NCBI RefSeq assembly: GCF_022669015.1
Contig: NZ_JAKKSL010000007.1
Span: 1 to 64,000 of the forward strand
Direction of reading: 5' to 3'
From: Colwellia maritima
GTDB lineage: Bacteria; Pseudomonadota; Gammaproteobacteria; Enterobacterales; Alteromonadaceae
Length of the DNA stretch: 64,000 nucleotides
The notes under the pieces are model-generated. The model saw only the letters and a list, made by a program, of their open reading frames with translations, was not told the origin of the DNA and searched no databases. The translations under genes were made by a program, and so were the position numbers. Positions 39,887 through 51,254 of the stretch are shown here, piece after piece; position 1 is the stretch's first letter; every line of letters begins with the position of its first letter.

Positions 39887-41120
39887 CTTAGTCAAAGCGG
39901 TGGTTGTTGTAGGAGTGTGTCTTGGCATAGCAGGCGCGAAAGCAGAGCCAACGTTAGAAGAAGAAAAAACAATTAACAAAGCCATAGCGTCTGGAGAAAT
40001 TTCGTCAACTTGGTTGCAAAAAAATAATGAACGAATTGACGCAGCGACAAAAAATCTAAAGGCAAAAGGTCTATTGTCAGGCTATGACACTGAAAGTAAA
40101 AATGAGGCTATGCAAAAGTACAGAGATGCAGCCAAATTAATCGCTGAAAGCAGCCAAGACAAATTAGCATCTGCCCTACAAAAGCATGTGGGTTTAACTA
40201 AAGAGCAATCACAAGGGTTTAGCGGTAAAACGTTTAAAGAAAAAGAAACGGATTTAGCTATTTTTGTTAGTTTCTCAATGCCTAAGCCTATATTGATGGA
40301 CGCATTCGCCACTGCAGCGAAAAATGGGGCAAATGTTTATTTTAATGGTATTCATCCAGATCATGAAGGTATCCATGACACGATGCGCTACTTAAGTCAA
40401 CTAGGGGCAGAGTTAAAAGAAAAGCCTATGGTTAAGTTTAACCCGCGCGAATTTAAACAACAAAAAGTCACCTCGGTTCCGATGATTATGTATCGACATA
40501 ATGGTGTCACTGTAACAGCTTCGGGCTTAATGAATTTTAATTGGATCAAAACAAAGCACTCAGACAGTAAGAGTGATATAGCACTAGGTAATTTCGGGCC
40601 TGTTTATGCCGTTCTTGAAGAAAACATTATAGATACGATGAAGCGACGTTTAGCCGGCATTGATATGGAAGGAAAAAAGAAAGCAGCCGTAGAAGATTTT
40701 TGGAAGAAGCAAGCTTTTGTTGATTTAAAACCTGCTGAGAAAGATGAACGTTGGCTTATCGACCCCACAGTAAAAGCTCTCGCTGACGTAGTAAATCCTG
40801 TTGCCGGTGATGTGTTGGCATACAAAGGACAAATTATCAATCCCCTCGCAACAGTCACTTTACCGTTAACTATGTACATCATAGATGCAAAAAATATCCA
40901 ACAGCTTGAATGGCTAAGCAAGGATATGAACGATGGCAAACCTAAAGGTCGTATCAAGGTAATGACCACACGCATAGATAAAGACAAAGGTTGGGATCAT
41001 TTATCTGCAATTAGAGAGCATCTAGGCAGAGAGGTTTATATTGCACCCAAAGAAGTAATAGAGCGTTTTAAGGTTAGTGGTACGCCACCAAAATATCAAC
41101 AGATTTGGCGCGAAAAATGA
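39873..41120 (+). CDS. traW: Fused TrbC-TraW pilus assembly protein
   Basis: 415 residues, exported (signal peptide ending GIAGAKAE). Start overlaps the peptidase gene by 14 bp, with AGGGAAAG before ATG. About residues 125-230 form the TrbC-type domain (LAIFVSFSMPKPILMDAFA ... GANVYFNGIH); residues 285-410 form the TraW domain (WLIDPTVKALADVVNPVAGD ... ATVTLPLTMYIIDAKN). Fusion of the two is typical of the R27/SXT/IncC branch, unlike F. It acts in the periplasm with TraU during pilus extension and retraction. No frame break; GCCGG sites inside it are intact. Confidence 0.88.
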   Translation: MQFYNLVKAVVVVGVCLGIAGAKAEPTLEEEKTINKAIASGEISSTWLQKNNERIDAATKNLKAKGLLSGYDTESKNEAMQKYRDAAKLIAESSQDKLASALQKHVGLTKEQSQGFSGKTFKEKETDLAIFVSFSMPKPILMDAFATAAKNGANVYFNGIHPDHEGIHDTMRYLSQLGAELKEKPMVKFNPREFKQQKVTSVPMIMYRHNGVTVTASGLMNFNWIKTKHSDSKSDIALGNFGPVYAVLEENIIDTMKRRLAGIDMEGKKKAAVEDFWKKQAFVDLKPAEKDERWLIDPTVKALADVVNPVAGDVLAYKGQIINPLATVTLPLTMYIIDAKNIQQLEWLSKDMNDGKPKGRIKVMTTRIDKDKGWDHLSAIREHLGREVYIAPKEVIERFKVSGTPPKYQQIWREK

Positions 41121-41156
41121 TGGCAGTTGAACAGTTTAGTTTAGGTGGAAAATAAC

Positions 41157-41303
41157 ATGAAATTACTTCCCATAGTTGTATTTATTGTAGTAGGGATTTG
41201 GATCGGCTCGGCTTACCCTGAAATTGGTGAAATGGTGTTATCCAACGTTAAATCAGGCATTGAATATATTTCACGACTTCTATCAAACACAAGGAGTCAC
41301 TAA
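41157..41303 (+). CDS. Small single-pass membrane protein between traW and traU
   Basis: 48 residues from ATG 41157 (GGTGG upstream): MKLLPIVVFIVVGIWIGSAY forms one membrane helix, then a short polar tail. Its TAA abuts the traU ATG. Not recognised; possibly an accessory transfer protein. Confidence 0.6.
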   Translation: MKLLPIVVFIVVGIWIGSAYPEIGEMVLSNVKSGIEYISRLLSNTRSH

Positions 41304-42433
41304 ATGAAATTACACACCAAAATACTCGCGTTTTTAGTGGGAATACTGGTATTGGTTAATCTATCATCCATAGCAATGGCAGAAGAGGCCAGTATAGATG
41401 TTAATCCAATGTGTAAAGATGCCAATGTATTAAGCAATGTTTTTACTCAAGTGTCTTTCGGGATTGTTTTATTGATTCGATTAATTTGATGGGGATGAGT
41501 AGTGGTAATGCCCCTGCGGGTGCGGCTAGTGTTGGTCCTTTTTGCATGTGTTCGGACAATTTGGGGTGCCTTATCTTTGGTATACCAAAAGCTCACTGGC
41601 AACCAACACGATTAAATGAAGTGGTTACAACACCTTGGTGCTCACCATCATTAGGTGGAATTAAACTGCAAGATACTTTGACAGGACTTGGATATAACAA
41701 TACCGAAGAAGACAATCCTACCGCTTTTTATCAATACCATTATTTTGCTTATCCAATCATGACTATGTTGGATATGTTAGTTATGCCTTCGTGCGGTGAT
41801 GGTTATGTGGATTTTGATTTAATGTATTTGTCTGAGGTAGACCCCTTATGGAATGACGACCTAATGAGTTTAATGCTGAATCCTGAAGCCATTGTTTTTG
41901 GTAATCCGGCAGCAATTGCCTGGTGTATTACTGACTGTGTATTGACTACAGCAGATATGCAACAAGAAGAGTTTTATGGCTGTCTTGGTTGTGATGGGTT
42001 GCTGTATCCTTTAACTGGAAATATTAATCCTCAACCTGATCCTGTGGCGGGTTCTTCACTTATTACACAAAGAGTTTTGGCATCACTTCACAGAAAAGGA
42101 CTAGCTAAAAAAACGATAGGTGAAGATGCTATGTGTAAACCAGAGTATTTCCCGACAATTCCTCGGTCACAATACCGATTTTCTATGCTTTACCCTGTAC
42201 CAGAAGCTTCCTCTGAGCCTGTATCTATCGTTAACCCGTCAACGGACGGGACAAATGCGGGTTCTGCAGGAGGCGAACAAGAGGTTTATGATCAATGTTG
42301 TCACCCTATGGGGATGAGTACATCGAGATGGTGTACCCCAACGGGAGGAAGAACGAGGCCAGGAATGGATTCAGCCTATGTTTATCTGATCTGGAATTAT
42401 CGGGATTGTTGTATTATCAGTAGTGGTGAGTAA
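41304..42433 (+). CDS. traU: Conjugation protein TraU (frame break)
   Basis: About 376 residues: 41304-about 41458 then about 41460-42433. Signal peptide ending SIAMAEEA. TraU marks: CxxC followed by a short hydrophobic stretch (CFIDSINLMGMSSG), PFCMCSDNLGCLIFGIPKAHWQPTRL, TTPWCSPSLGG, and many later Cys. At GTGTCTTTCGGGATTG one base is missing; TGCCGGGAT restores V-S-C-R-D-C-F-I-D and a GCCGG site. TraU is a periplasmic disulfide-rich protein needed for DNA transfer and pilus assembly; dsbC in operon I probably serves it. Confidence 0.87.
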
Positions 42434-42438
42434 GTAAG

Positions 42439-45400
42439 ATGAAAATAAGAATTTTTTTATTAGATGCGGCACATAGAACACTGACCTACTTCATGATGTT
42501 TTTGATGACTACAGTGAACATCCAAAGACCTATCGCTATTACTGCTAGTATGACTGTATTGTCATCTCCTTTGTTCGCGCAAACTAGTGATTCATTGTTG
42601 CTCGATAGTTTGGTGCAAAAATATGATCTGAATAACCCTCAAAGAAATCATCAAGAAGGGGGGATTACACCAGAAATGCAAAAAGCGTTAGACAATAGGC
42701 AGCACAATGATTTAACCCAAGTTTTAAGTGATTCAATTAATAGTAGAGGTGCTTCAAAAACATATGATTTTTCAGGTTATACGCTTGATACGGCAGATTC
42801 GATAAGTAACGCTAATGGAATGGCCAATAATATCGGTAAATCGCACGGCTCGCCTCAAGAGGGTGTCTTTGGCGAAGTAAGAGTTGAATATACCAAAAAA
42901 GGGACCAGAAAATTTTCACATGATGCTAATGGCAAACTCATAATGTCAGCCGTTAGTGGTGGAGAACGAGTACTTGGCGTTGGTATTGGAAATGTGGTAG
43001 GTAGCGAGATAAACAACACTGAACATAATTTTCAGGCAGACACAATGCACGGCGATAATGATGGCATATTAAAAGAGGGCGCAAAAGCCAACGTTTCATT
43101 AAAAAGTGGAAAAACGGGATCAGCACGAGCGTATCAAGATATTACAAACACAATGAACAAGGCGATGAATACCCGGGTTGACGATGATGCAGCTTGGTTA
43201 AGTAACACATGGAATAGACTTGATGAAACAGAATCGAATCAAGGTGATTTTTTCCAAGCTTGTACAGATATTGTGACAAGTGAAACCCAAGAGTTTAAAT
43301 CGGAAAGTAGTCGAATATATCACTGTCAGGATTTAACAAAGTCGTCACTTGATTACTGCGATGTGGAACGTATCGTTCGTGTACCAGTACTTTCAGTTAG
43401 TCCAGGACTTCGTGGTTGTGGGCTAGGCTGTTTTGAGTTCGATTTGCATGTTGATACATGGAAAACAAGTAGGTGTCGAGAAACATGGGCCGCACATGAT
43501 CCTGTTGATTGACTACATTCAAGTTAATGCTAAATACCGAAGAATATGATTTGGTTAATGTTAACTTAAAAGGTAGGGCTTGGGATCACTTTAAAGTATC
43601 TGTTAACGGTGAATCTATTTGGGCCTCACAAGGTAGACCAGATAGACAAGGAACAACGGGTAACTGGGGGAGTAAGTGTAATCCTGATGGCGGTAGTAAT
43701 GGTCAGGGTAATATGGATGTAAATGTCACGGACTCTGTTAAAGCAGCAATAGGAACCGGTGGTGGCATACAAGAAATTGATTTTTTAGGTGAGTTGAAAT
43801 GGAAAAGAACGGGCGGTATGGATATTGTCGTACAGCTTATGGTAGAAGATAAGACAGGTAGAGGCTTAGAAAGTGAATACATTCAAACACCGGCAGGTTG
43901 TTATGATGCGCTTAATGAAGATGCAAGGGCAGCTAATCCTTTAGAGGGTGTTTATTCGCCAGAAGAAATATTAGGTATCACCAACGATCCTTATGTTAGT
44001 AGAGCATTTTGTACATCTCCTGTTGAAAAGCCTACATGTAAAGTCGGCGAGACTTTGTTTGGTAATGTAACACAAGAGGTTTGTCTCACCAATGCAAGAC
44101 CTATTCAAAAATACTGTTCGCGCGGAATAATGGATGTAACACAAACTCATTGTGATGAAGATGCTAAATCGACGACAACAACAACACCACCAATAACAAC
44201 AACACTTTCATGCCCTTTTGGTGGTACTTTGATAGGAAGCAAATGCCGTATACCTGTTTCGTATGTGCCGCGATGTAATGCTGATCAGGATTTCCGGGGC
44301 AATATGATTGTACGTGGTGTTAGAAAAGATAGATGTAGCAGGAGCCCAACCAGTTCTACATCACGGAGTTGGTCATGTACAAATGGTCAAACATTTGATA
44401 GTAGCTCTTGTAATGTTGAACCTGAAAATTATCAAACAGAAACGGGGGGGCTTATTCAAACAGTTGATTCAAATGGTTTCCCAGTCACACCATATGACAA
44501 TGAAGGCTCTTTGATTACATTTAAGGATACTGCCGTGTGCACAACAACTCATACGATTGAAGTTGAGGATGAGCCTGTCAGTTTTTGTGTTTTTGATGGT
44601 TATGAAATTATGGAAGAAGGACCAGGTGATCATCATCCAAGTGTGCTTTCTGTGATACCTGATTTCTTTGTTGGTGACACAGGTGATAAAACATGGAAAG
44701 TGAATTTGGAAGGTTATAAATGTAATCCCACCTATGCAGATATTGTTGGTTTAGAGCGCTATACAGGTGAAGAAGTTACTTATACATGGGAAGAGATAAG
44801 GGAACTGGATAATCATTGTCAAGTTTATATAGATGATGCCAATTGTAGCGAAATTGGGAGAAGTTGTTCTATGGGGTGGCTTGAAAAACAAACAGATCGA
44901 TGTATCGCTGACACGGTAGATTATGAGTGTATTACCGAGACAGCGCTTGACTTTGAATTGGAAACAACCAACAATGTTTGTGAGGCTTCAATTCCTTGTC
45001 TTTGGCGGTAATTGTGAATTTGGCGAAAATGAGGCTAACGGTAGGTTTGTTGAAGCAATGGTGCAAGCGTCTGTATTACAGGGTGTGGAAGGCGATAGAT
45101 CCTGTGAGGTACATGACGACCCAACAACCTGCCATGTTTTTGAAGGAGAGTATGAGTATTGCAGTTGGGATGTAACAGGAATGGGCGGTGATTGCTGCGA
45201 AGAACCCGCCGGATTAAATGTTATGTCGTATGTCACGGCTGCGCTCGCTACCCAACGCGTCAATGCCATGACAGGTCAAGGAACATTCACTACGACTGTT
45301 TTAGGGGAAGTTGCGACTGGTGCATGGGATATAATGGCAGATACCGTTGTTGGTGAAGGTATGGAAGCTGCGTGGAATACAACCAAGCACGGCGTTTACC

Positions 45401-46320
45401 AGTGCAACAGAAAGTTTGTTTGGCACCGGAGTGGTGGCGCAAGCGCCACGACTAGTGCCGTTAACGCGGCCATTGCAGAGCTACAACAAATGGTTTTGAA
45501 AATGGTATATGACGCATTACCCGAAGAACTTGCTAAGATGATAATCACAAAAACAGCAGAAGATGCGGCGACGGATGCAGCTGCGGACCAAGCGGGTGAG
45601 TATGCTATGAATGGCGTTTTGAGTAATGTCATTGGCATGGTTGCCGGCGCATATGCCATTTATACATGGGTCAAATTGATCGTTTCATTATTGACCGCAT
45701 GTGATGATTCAGAAATAGATATGGGAACTAAGTTAGGTCAACGACAATGTGTTAAATTCGGGGAAAGCTATTGCTCCAAAGAGGTGGCGGGGTTGTGTTA
45801 CCAAAAAAGAAAAGACCATTGTTGTTATAGCTCTATTTTGTCACGCATCATCATGGAGCAAGCGCTTCCTCAATTAAATAAGCCTTTTGATAAAAATTGC
45901 GAAGGATTAACGCAAGAAGAATTAGGCTCTCTTGATTTTTCTCAAATTGACTTATCGGAATGGCAAACGTTGCTGATAGAGTCGGGCGAGGTACCAACAG
46001 AAACCAATGAGCAATCACTAACAGGCGGTGGTGAAATGGTTGATACGCATTGTGAGTACACTGAAACGTATGACCCCATTACTGAGACAATGATTGTAGA
46101 AGAAGATTGTTACGGCACACTTGAAAATGGACGAATTATCAATGCTGAGGAGCGGCAAACAGTCTCAGAAAGAACACTTGAAAGAACAAATAGTATTAAT
46201 GGTGCTAGCAAGGCTGCTGAAAACTCTGCTTTAGACAAAATTAACAATCTTGATTGTTCAGAAATCCCAAGGCCGACCGTTTGTACGTTCGGCTTTGATC
46301 CAAGGGATGATATAGAATAG
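42439..46320 (+). CDS. traN: Mating-pair stabilisation protein TraN (two frame breaks)
   Basis: About 1,293 residues over 42439-43510, 43511-about 45000 and about 45000-46320. Cys-rich throughout. N-terminal part with GVFGEVRVEYTKKGTRKFSH; TraN-type NLKGRAWDHFKVSVNGESIW near the first join; C-terminal helical, hydrophobic region (AAADQAGEYAMNGVLSNVIG) and CVKFGESYCSKEVAGLCYQK. The second join, TGTCTTTGGCGGTAATTG, reads C-A-G-N-C if GCCGGT is restored; the first may be one missing base at GATTGACTAC. TraN is the outer-membrane adhesin that recognises recipient receptors. This one is longer than F TraN (about 600). Confidence 0.85.
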
Positions 46321-46330
46321 AGGTGTTATC

Positions 46331-46355
46331 AATCAGGGGTTGTTACCCCCTGATT
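46331..46355. terminator. Hairpin after traN
   Basis: AATCAGGGG-TTGTTAC-CCCCTGATT, a 9-bp stem right after traN. Weak T-run, so termination is likely but not certain. Confidence 0.5.
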
Positions 46356-46383
46356 GATTGTCTTTATCAGTACCGTCGAGAAT

Positions 46384-46405
46384 ACTCGGTACTTTAGTGC
46401 CGAGT
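46384..46405. terminator. Hairpin between convergent genes
   Basis: ACTCGGTAC-TTTA-GTGCCGAGT stem, just beyond the end of the minus-strand lipoprotein gene. Confidence 0.4.
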
Positions 46406-46411
46406 AGTTCA

Positions 46412-47382
46412 CTAGCGTTGCAGTGTTTTGTTGGTGTCGCTTACGTCAAATAGATGCTGTTTTCCTTGGTGTGAAACATACGGATAAAGGTTAGTCCATG
46501 AAACCTTCTTCGATGGCTTTCCATCACCATTACGTGCGTAAAAAGAAAAAATTTGGGATTAAGGATATGCCCAACATAATTTTTATTCAACGCTAATAAA
46601 TAAAAGGTATTAACGCTCACTTTTGCTGTTCTAGATGTTATTATCCAATGTGCAATATTGTTAATCATCACCTTGCCCGTTATAGATGGCTCAAAAGTCA
46701 GGGCACAGTATGGTCTACCTTGCTCGTTCAAACTGCTTTTTTCAAAAAAAGGGGCTTTAAAATTCCAGTTCAACTTTTTATAAGGTGTGCTTTGATTACC
46801 TGTGTTGTAAGCATCATCACAGCTATCATCATAAAAAATAATTCCAGTGTTGGTACTTTGATATTTCGTTGTTGTAAAAACAGCTCCATCCCACTCCATA
46901 TTAGGGTAGTTTGATGTCAGGGCTTGCTTAATATTTCCCTCAATTAAATTGCGTATCGTTAAGTAAGCGGTAGGTGATTTTGGATCGGGTAATTCACTAA
47001 CGGGCATAAAATCAACTAAGATAGGACTCCACGCTCTACCTTTATCTGTATTGCTATCTAAAATACCAAAAGAAAGCGCACCAAATATGCCCGCCGAAGC
47101 AAACCCATTAACCATAGACAAAGTACTAGACAATGCGCCTTGACGATTGTTAGACGCTTTTAGCGGGTCTTTTTCATCATCAACACCAAAACCTAAACCT
47201 GATGGACGTACCATCATAGAGATATTCTTAGCATAGCTATAATTCTTATCCCACTCATATTCGTCGTCTGAATGTACAGTGACAAGTGGGTATTCAGTTG
47301 GTGGGACGTAAGGTGTTGAGCCACACGCAGTTAAGCCAATAAGCACAAGAGAAAGCAAACTGTTTTTCATAATGTTTTTCAT
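46412..47382 (-). CDS. Hypothetical lipoprotein (frame break near C-terminus)
   Basis: About 322 residues. Signal peptide with lipobox LTAC. The frame as written ends at 46441, but at the T/A-run in AATTTTTTCTTTTTACG (coding strand, about 46535-46560) a one-base change restores FYARNGDGKPSKKVSWTNLY to a stop at 46412. Not recognised. It overlaps the end of the protease gene by one base and is probably cotranscribed with it. Confidence 0.65.
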
Positions 47383-49166
47383 TACAACGATACCTTTTTA
47401 ATTAAGTTGCTGTAATTATCCACGAATCGAGAATTACAGCAACAAACTAGGATTGTTATTTTGGGTTGATGTTTTTCTAAGCAACAAAATCCAATCACAC
47501 TAAGTAACACCCAACCAAACGAACCACCAGAGTCGTTTGGTGCTTGCTTGGTGTTTTCTTTATCCAAATCAAGAACCGAAACATCGATTATACTTGATAC
47601 TTCATCTTCGCCATCAAAAACTGTTAACTTAAACACTAGATTACTATCTTGAGAAATTTCGGGTGCTATAAACATCAAATCCAATGTGTTCTCATCACTT
47701 AATTCAACTTTTGGGCCGCTTAACTGTACCCACGAGTGCGTTAAGTCGTCATTGTCTTCGTCATAACTCGAAGCAGAGATAGAGACTGTTTCGCCCTCGT
47801 TGACACGCATAGTATCACCTAATTCTATGCTCGGCGGGGTGTTTGGTTGAACAACAAACTCAATATCAAATAAGTTGTTACTACCATGAGAGTCAACATC
47901 AAAAGAAGTAGACGAAAGCTCACCTGATAGTTGATATTCACCAATATTACCGCTCAACGTGAAATGGACATCAAGTGACTCGTTAGCTCTTATTGTATTA
48001 ACACTACATGACATTAATGTATCTTCAAGCACTGCACATTCACCATTTTCTAAAAATGCATCTGACAAGGTGATTGCTTCAGGGAATCGTGTCTCAAACT
48101 TAATATTATCTACGGCTGTGTTTGTGTTGTTGTGAATAACAAAATCAACGTTCAACAAACGTCCAGGTCGAGCTTTAAATTGTGTCCCTACAAGATCAAG
48201 CGCAATATCGATAACCTGTCCTGACTCACGGCACCAACCTATATCGCATAGAATATAAGCGGCAGCGCCAAAGTCCTGTACATTGGCGCCATCTGAAGCC
48301 ATAAGTTGTGTGGGTTGGACATTAGGTGAAAAATGCGATATTTTTTGTCCGTCACTTTCGCCATCAGCGTGTAATTCAACAGCGCCATCATGAACACCAC
48401 CTGTAAGTAATTTGGTTAATTTAGATTGTGTGGCTGCAGAGCCTAAAAACAACAAACCATCACTGGAGGATGCAACAGCTTCTTGCTCGTCAATTGATAG
48501 TTCGTCAAAAGCAACCAAAGGCTCGCCTTGAGCAAAAACGAATTTGGTAAAATGACTAGGTTTAGATATTGGTTTAGGCAGACAACTACTAAAGCAATTA
48601 ATTTTAGCGAACCCCATTACATGAACCGGCTCATGTAATACAGTGGAAATAAAACTTCTTTCTTGACTGTTATTATCAAAACCAAGATAGAATGGTGTAT
48701 CGAGTGAAAACATTGTTGTGCTTATTGTAGAGCTTTTAGTGATCGTACTCTGCAAAGTGGATATTAGGTTTGAAGGATACAATCGGCTTGATTCCAGTAT
48801 TCCATATGGGTTTCCATTGTGTTGATTGTGAAAAATAAATGTAGGGCCGCTTGTGATTGCATCGAAGTTTTCAACATCACCACCTAACACTTTAAATTTG
48901 ACGTTAATTGCAAAATTCGTCTTTATATTGACTTGGGACTCAACCATCCTTATTGCTCTATATAATACGTTTTTACGTGCTTCCCCGAGTGTGGTAGCGT
49001 TATTGCCACCGACAGGCGCGTATGATTCCTGACTATTAAAACCTACACCTGTGTCGTCCAAAAAAACGACCTCTATTTCCCCTGCGTTAGCATATGCAGA
49101 TAAAGCGAAAGTTAACGATAATACTGCGTTTCTAATACTTTTATTCTTTGTTAAAAAGCCAATCAT
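47382..49166 (-). CDS. Secreted HExxH metalloprotease with GlyGly-CTERM tail
   Basis: About 594 residues from ATG 49166 (GAGGTAG upstream). Signal peptide ending SAYANAGE. FISTVLHEPVHVMGFAK about residue 166 is an HExxHxxGF zinc motif of metzincin/gluzincin-like proteases. Then two beta-sandwich regions, the second PKD/cadherin-like (VNEGETVSISASSYDEDNDD). The end has GGSFGWVLLSVIGF, a GlyGly-CTERM sorting signal cut by rhombosortase. The frame as given continues past it; one base less in the T-run near 47486-47490 gives LLLRKTSTQ and a stop at 47434, the expected short basic tail. Surface delivery via type II secretion is inferred. Confidence 0.75.
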   Translation of the reverse strand: MIGFLTKNKSIRNAVLSLTFALSAYANAGEIEVVFLDDTGVGFNSQESYAPVGGNNATTLGEARKNVLYRAIRMVESQVNIKTNFAINVKFKVLGGDVENFDAITSGPTFIFHNQHNGNPYGILESSRLYPSNLISTLQSTITKSSTISTTMFSLDTPFYLGFDNNSQERSFISTVLHEPVHVMGFAKINCFSSCLPKPISKPSHFTKFVFAQGEPLVAFDELSIDEQEAVASSSDGLLFLGSAATQSKLTKLLTGGVHDGAVELHADGESDGQKISHFSPNVQPTQLMASDGANVQDFGAAAYILCDIGWCRESGQVIDIALDLVGTQFKARPGRLLNVDFVIHNNTNTAVDNIKFETRFPEAITLSDAFLENGECAVLEDTLMSCSVNTIRANESLDVHFTLSGNIGEYQLSGELSSTSFDVDSHGSNNLFDIEFVVQPNTPPSIELGDTMRVNEGETVSISASSYDEDNDDLTHSWVQLSGPKVELSDENTLDLMFIAPEISQDSNLVFKLTVFDGEDEVSSIIDVSVLDLDKENTKQAPNDSGGSFGWVLLSVIGFCCLEKHQPKITILVCCCNSRFVDNYSNLIKKVSL

Positions 49167-49212
49167 AAATACTACCTCTATTTTATGTGTGAAGATTTTT
49201 CTTAGAACCAAT

Positions 49213-49245
49213 AGTATTTCATAAAATAAGTTAGCTGCAACAAAG
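49213..49245 (-). promoter_or_regulatory. Protease promoter, CTTTGTTGCGA class (weak)
   Basis: Minus strand GCTTTGTTGCAG with TTGCAG (49240-49235), 16 nt, AATACT (49218-49213), about 47 bp before the protease start. Confidence 0.4.
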
Positions 49246-49348
49246 CTGAATTGATCAAAGACTAAATTAATCAGCTTTGTATTATCCGCAATATTCGGGT
49301 TGTTATGATGTTTAGTGACAACTAAATCACTAGAAGTCAAAAATAAAC

Positions 49349-49387
49349 GAGTCTATCAAATTAGTGTTGAAAATATTTAAGTAATAT
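49349..49387 (+). promoter_or_regulatory. Promoter, CTCTAACAAA class
   Basis: GAGTCTATCAAATTAG; CTATCA (49353-49358) is followed after 23 nt by TAATAT (49382-49387), 34 bp before the helicase gene. Confidence 0.5.
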
Positions 49388-49421
49388 TCTTTGCGTATTT
49401 TATGACACAAAGAGTTTACTT

Positions 49422-51238
49422 ATGTTGACAGAAGAACAAGCCGGAACTATTGAAAATGTAGATGAAAACAAGATGATTGTTGCACTTGCAGGATCAGGAA
49501 AAACACATACATTCATTAGTTTAGTTGAGCGGATTTTACAGGAAAACCCATATAGCACGATTGCAATGGTGACTTTCACCAACGCGGCGACCAGTGAAAT
49601 GGAAGATCGCGTTAAAATGAAGGTGGGTTCGATGGCGAATCGCGTTAGCGTGAGTACCTTTGCTCGGTTAATGCGCGTTCAATTTGTTCCGTTAATGAAT
49701 AAACGTCGCCTACTGATTGGTGGTGAGTATTACGGCTTTATCAAGCGAGCAATGATATCTCAGGGGGTTGATTTAGATGAATTGAGGGATTGCTTATCTG
49801 AGGTAGATAAGTTGGGTCGTGATTTAACGTTTGTTGATGATGGTTCAAGTTATTCACGGGTGTTTGCGGAATATTCAAACTTACTAAAGCGTTATGGCCG
49901 ATACGATCTTAATTTGATGGCTAGAGAATTAATCCAAGCGCTTATTGAAGGAAAAATAAAACCTATCAAGCAGGATTTTATATTAATAGATGAATTTCAA
50001 GATACTGATATTTTGCAGTATGAGTGGTTAAAAGAAAACAGCCGAAATAAAAAGGTAGCGGTGGTTGGTGATGATGATCAATCTATCTACGCATGGAGGG
50101 GGGCACGGGCGTATGAGGCTTTCGTGGATTTTCAAGGTGATTTTAACGCTGAAGCTTATTTATTGAGTCAGTGTTTTCGCTGTGCACCAGAGATTTTAAG
50201 TACAGCAAAGGCGTTCATTGAACACAACCAAGACAGAATAGATAAAGATATGAGTTCACCAAAACCTCTTGGTGGCACGGTGAGCATAAGAACAATCCCA
50301 AAGAGGGTACGTTTCAGAGTTCACAAAGAAAAAAAGTGAGCGTGATGATATTGATATAGCCGGTGCTAAAGAATGCGGTTCGCCGCAATTAGAGCCTTAT
50401 CGTTATGTCGCCGCCGAGCTAAAAGGAAAAGATTCTCATGGTTGGGCAGTACTGGCTAGGACGAACCTACAACTAGATGAACTTGAGCAGGCCATGTCAG
50501 AACAAGATATCAATGTGGTACGGGTGGGTGGAAAGTCCATCTTTGACAATGAGCATTCTGTTGGGATAAGTGCATTACTTTTAGGGATCGTGACAGCCAA
50601 AGGAAACAACCAACTATCAACAGGCCTTGGTTGGCTTGGCGAACAAGAAGCAGTATTACATCAAATATTTACAGCATCTAAAGGTATGGGGTTTTCCGCA
50701 GTATCAGTAGGCGGGGGTTCAGTGGTTGTCAGTAACTATTGCTATGCAAGAATTTGCTATTGAAGCGCAAAGAGTTAGTGGAGAAGAAAATATTAAGCAA
50801 TTCATTAAATCATTTCACAAACGAATCGCAGCGCATATTAAAAAACAAGGTGACTTCGATCAGCAGCTTCAATCTGCCATATTAGATATTTTCATTAGGA
50901 TACTTGTAAGTGGGGAAGGGAGCTTAGAAGAAAGAGCGTTTAGGCTCGCATCTAAACTTCAAAAGCCAAATAAGAAGCCAAGTCACCGTCAGACCAATGC
51001 CGTAGTGTTAACAACATTGAATTCATCTAAAGGGCTTGAGTGGCCAAACGTTTGGATATTGGGCCTGAACGAAGGCAATGTGCCATTGCTTAAGGGTGAT
51101 GATGGTGTTGAGAAAGTAGAGGAAGAACGACGATTGCTGTACGTTGGTATGACAAGAGCAGAAGATAACTTGGTGTTAAGTTACAACGAAAAAACTCCAT
51201 CTCCCTTTATTAATGAAATTACAGGGTTTGAGCCATAA
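49422..51238 (+). CDS. UvrD/Rep-like superfamily 1 helicase (two frame breaks)
   Basis: About 605 residues. Frames: 49422-about 50305, about 50310-50712, about 50718-51238. Walker A ALAGSGKTHTF, IDEFQDTDILQYEWL (motif II), VGDDDQSIYAWRGA (motif III), LTTLNSSKGLEWPNVWILG (motif V) and LLYVGMTRAEDNLVL (motif VI) are all present. First join ATCCCAAAGAGGGTACG reads I-P-A-G-Y-V if CCGGCAGG replaces AAAGAGG; the second, TCAGTAGGCGGGGGTTCAG, reads S-A-G-V-Q if GCCGGGG is restored. Shorter than UvrD (720). Likely a 3'-5' DNA helicase in plasmid repair or replication. Confidence 0.85.
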
Positions 51239-51254
51239 TTAGATCTGCTAAAAA

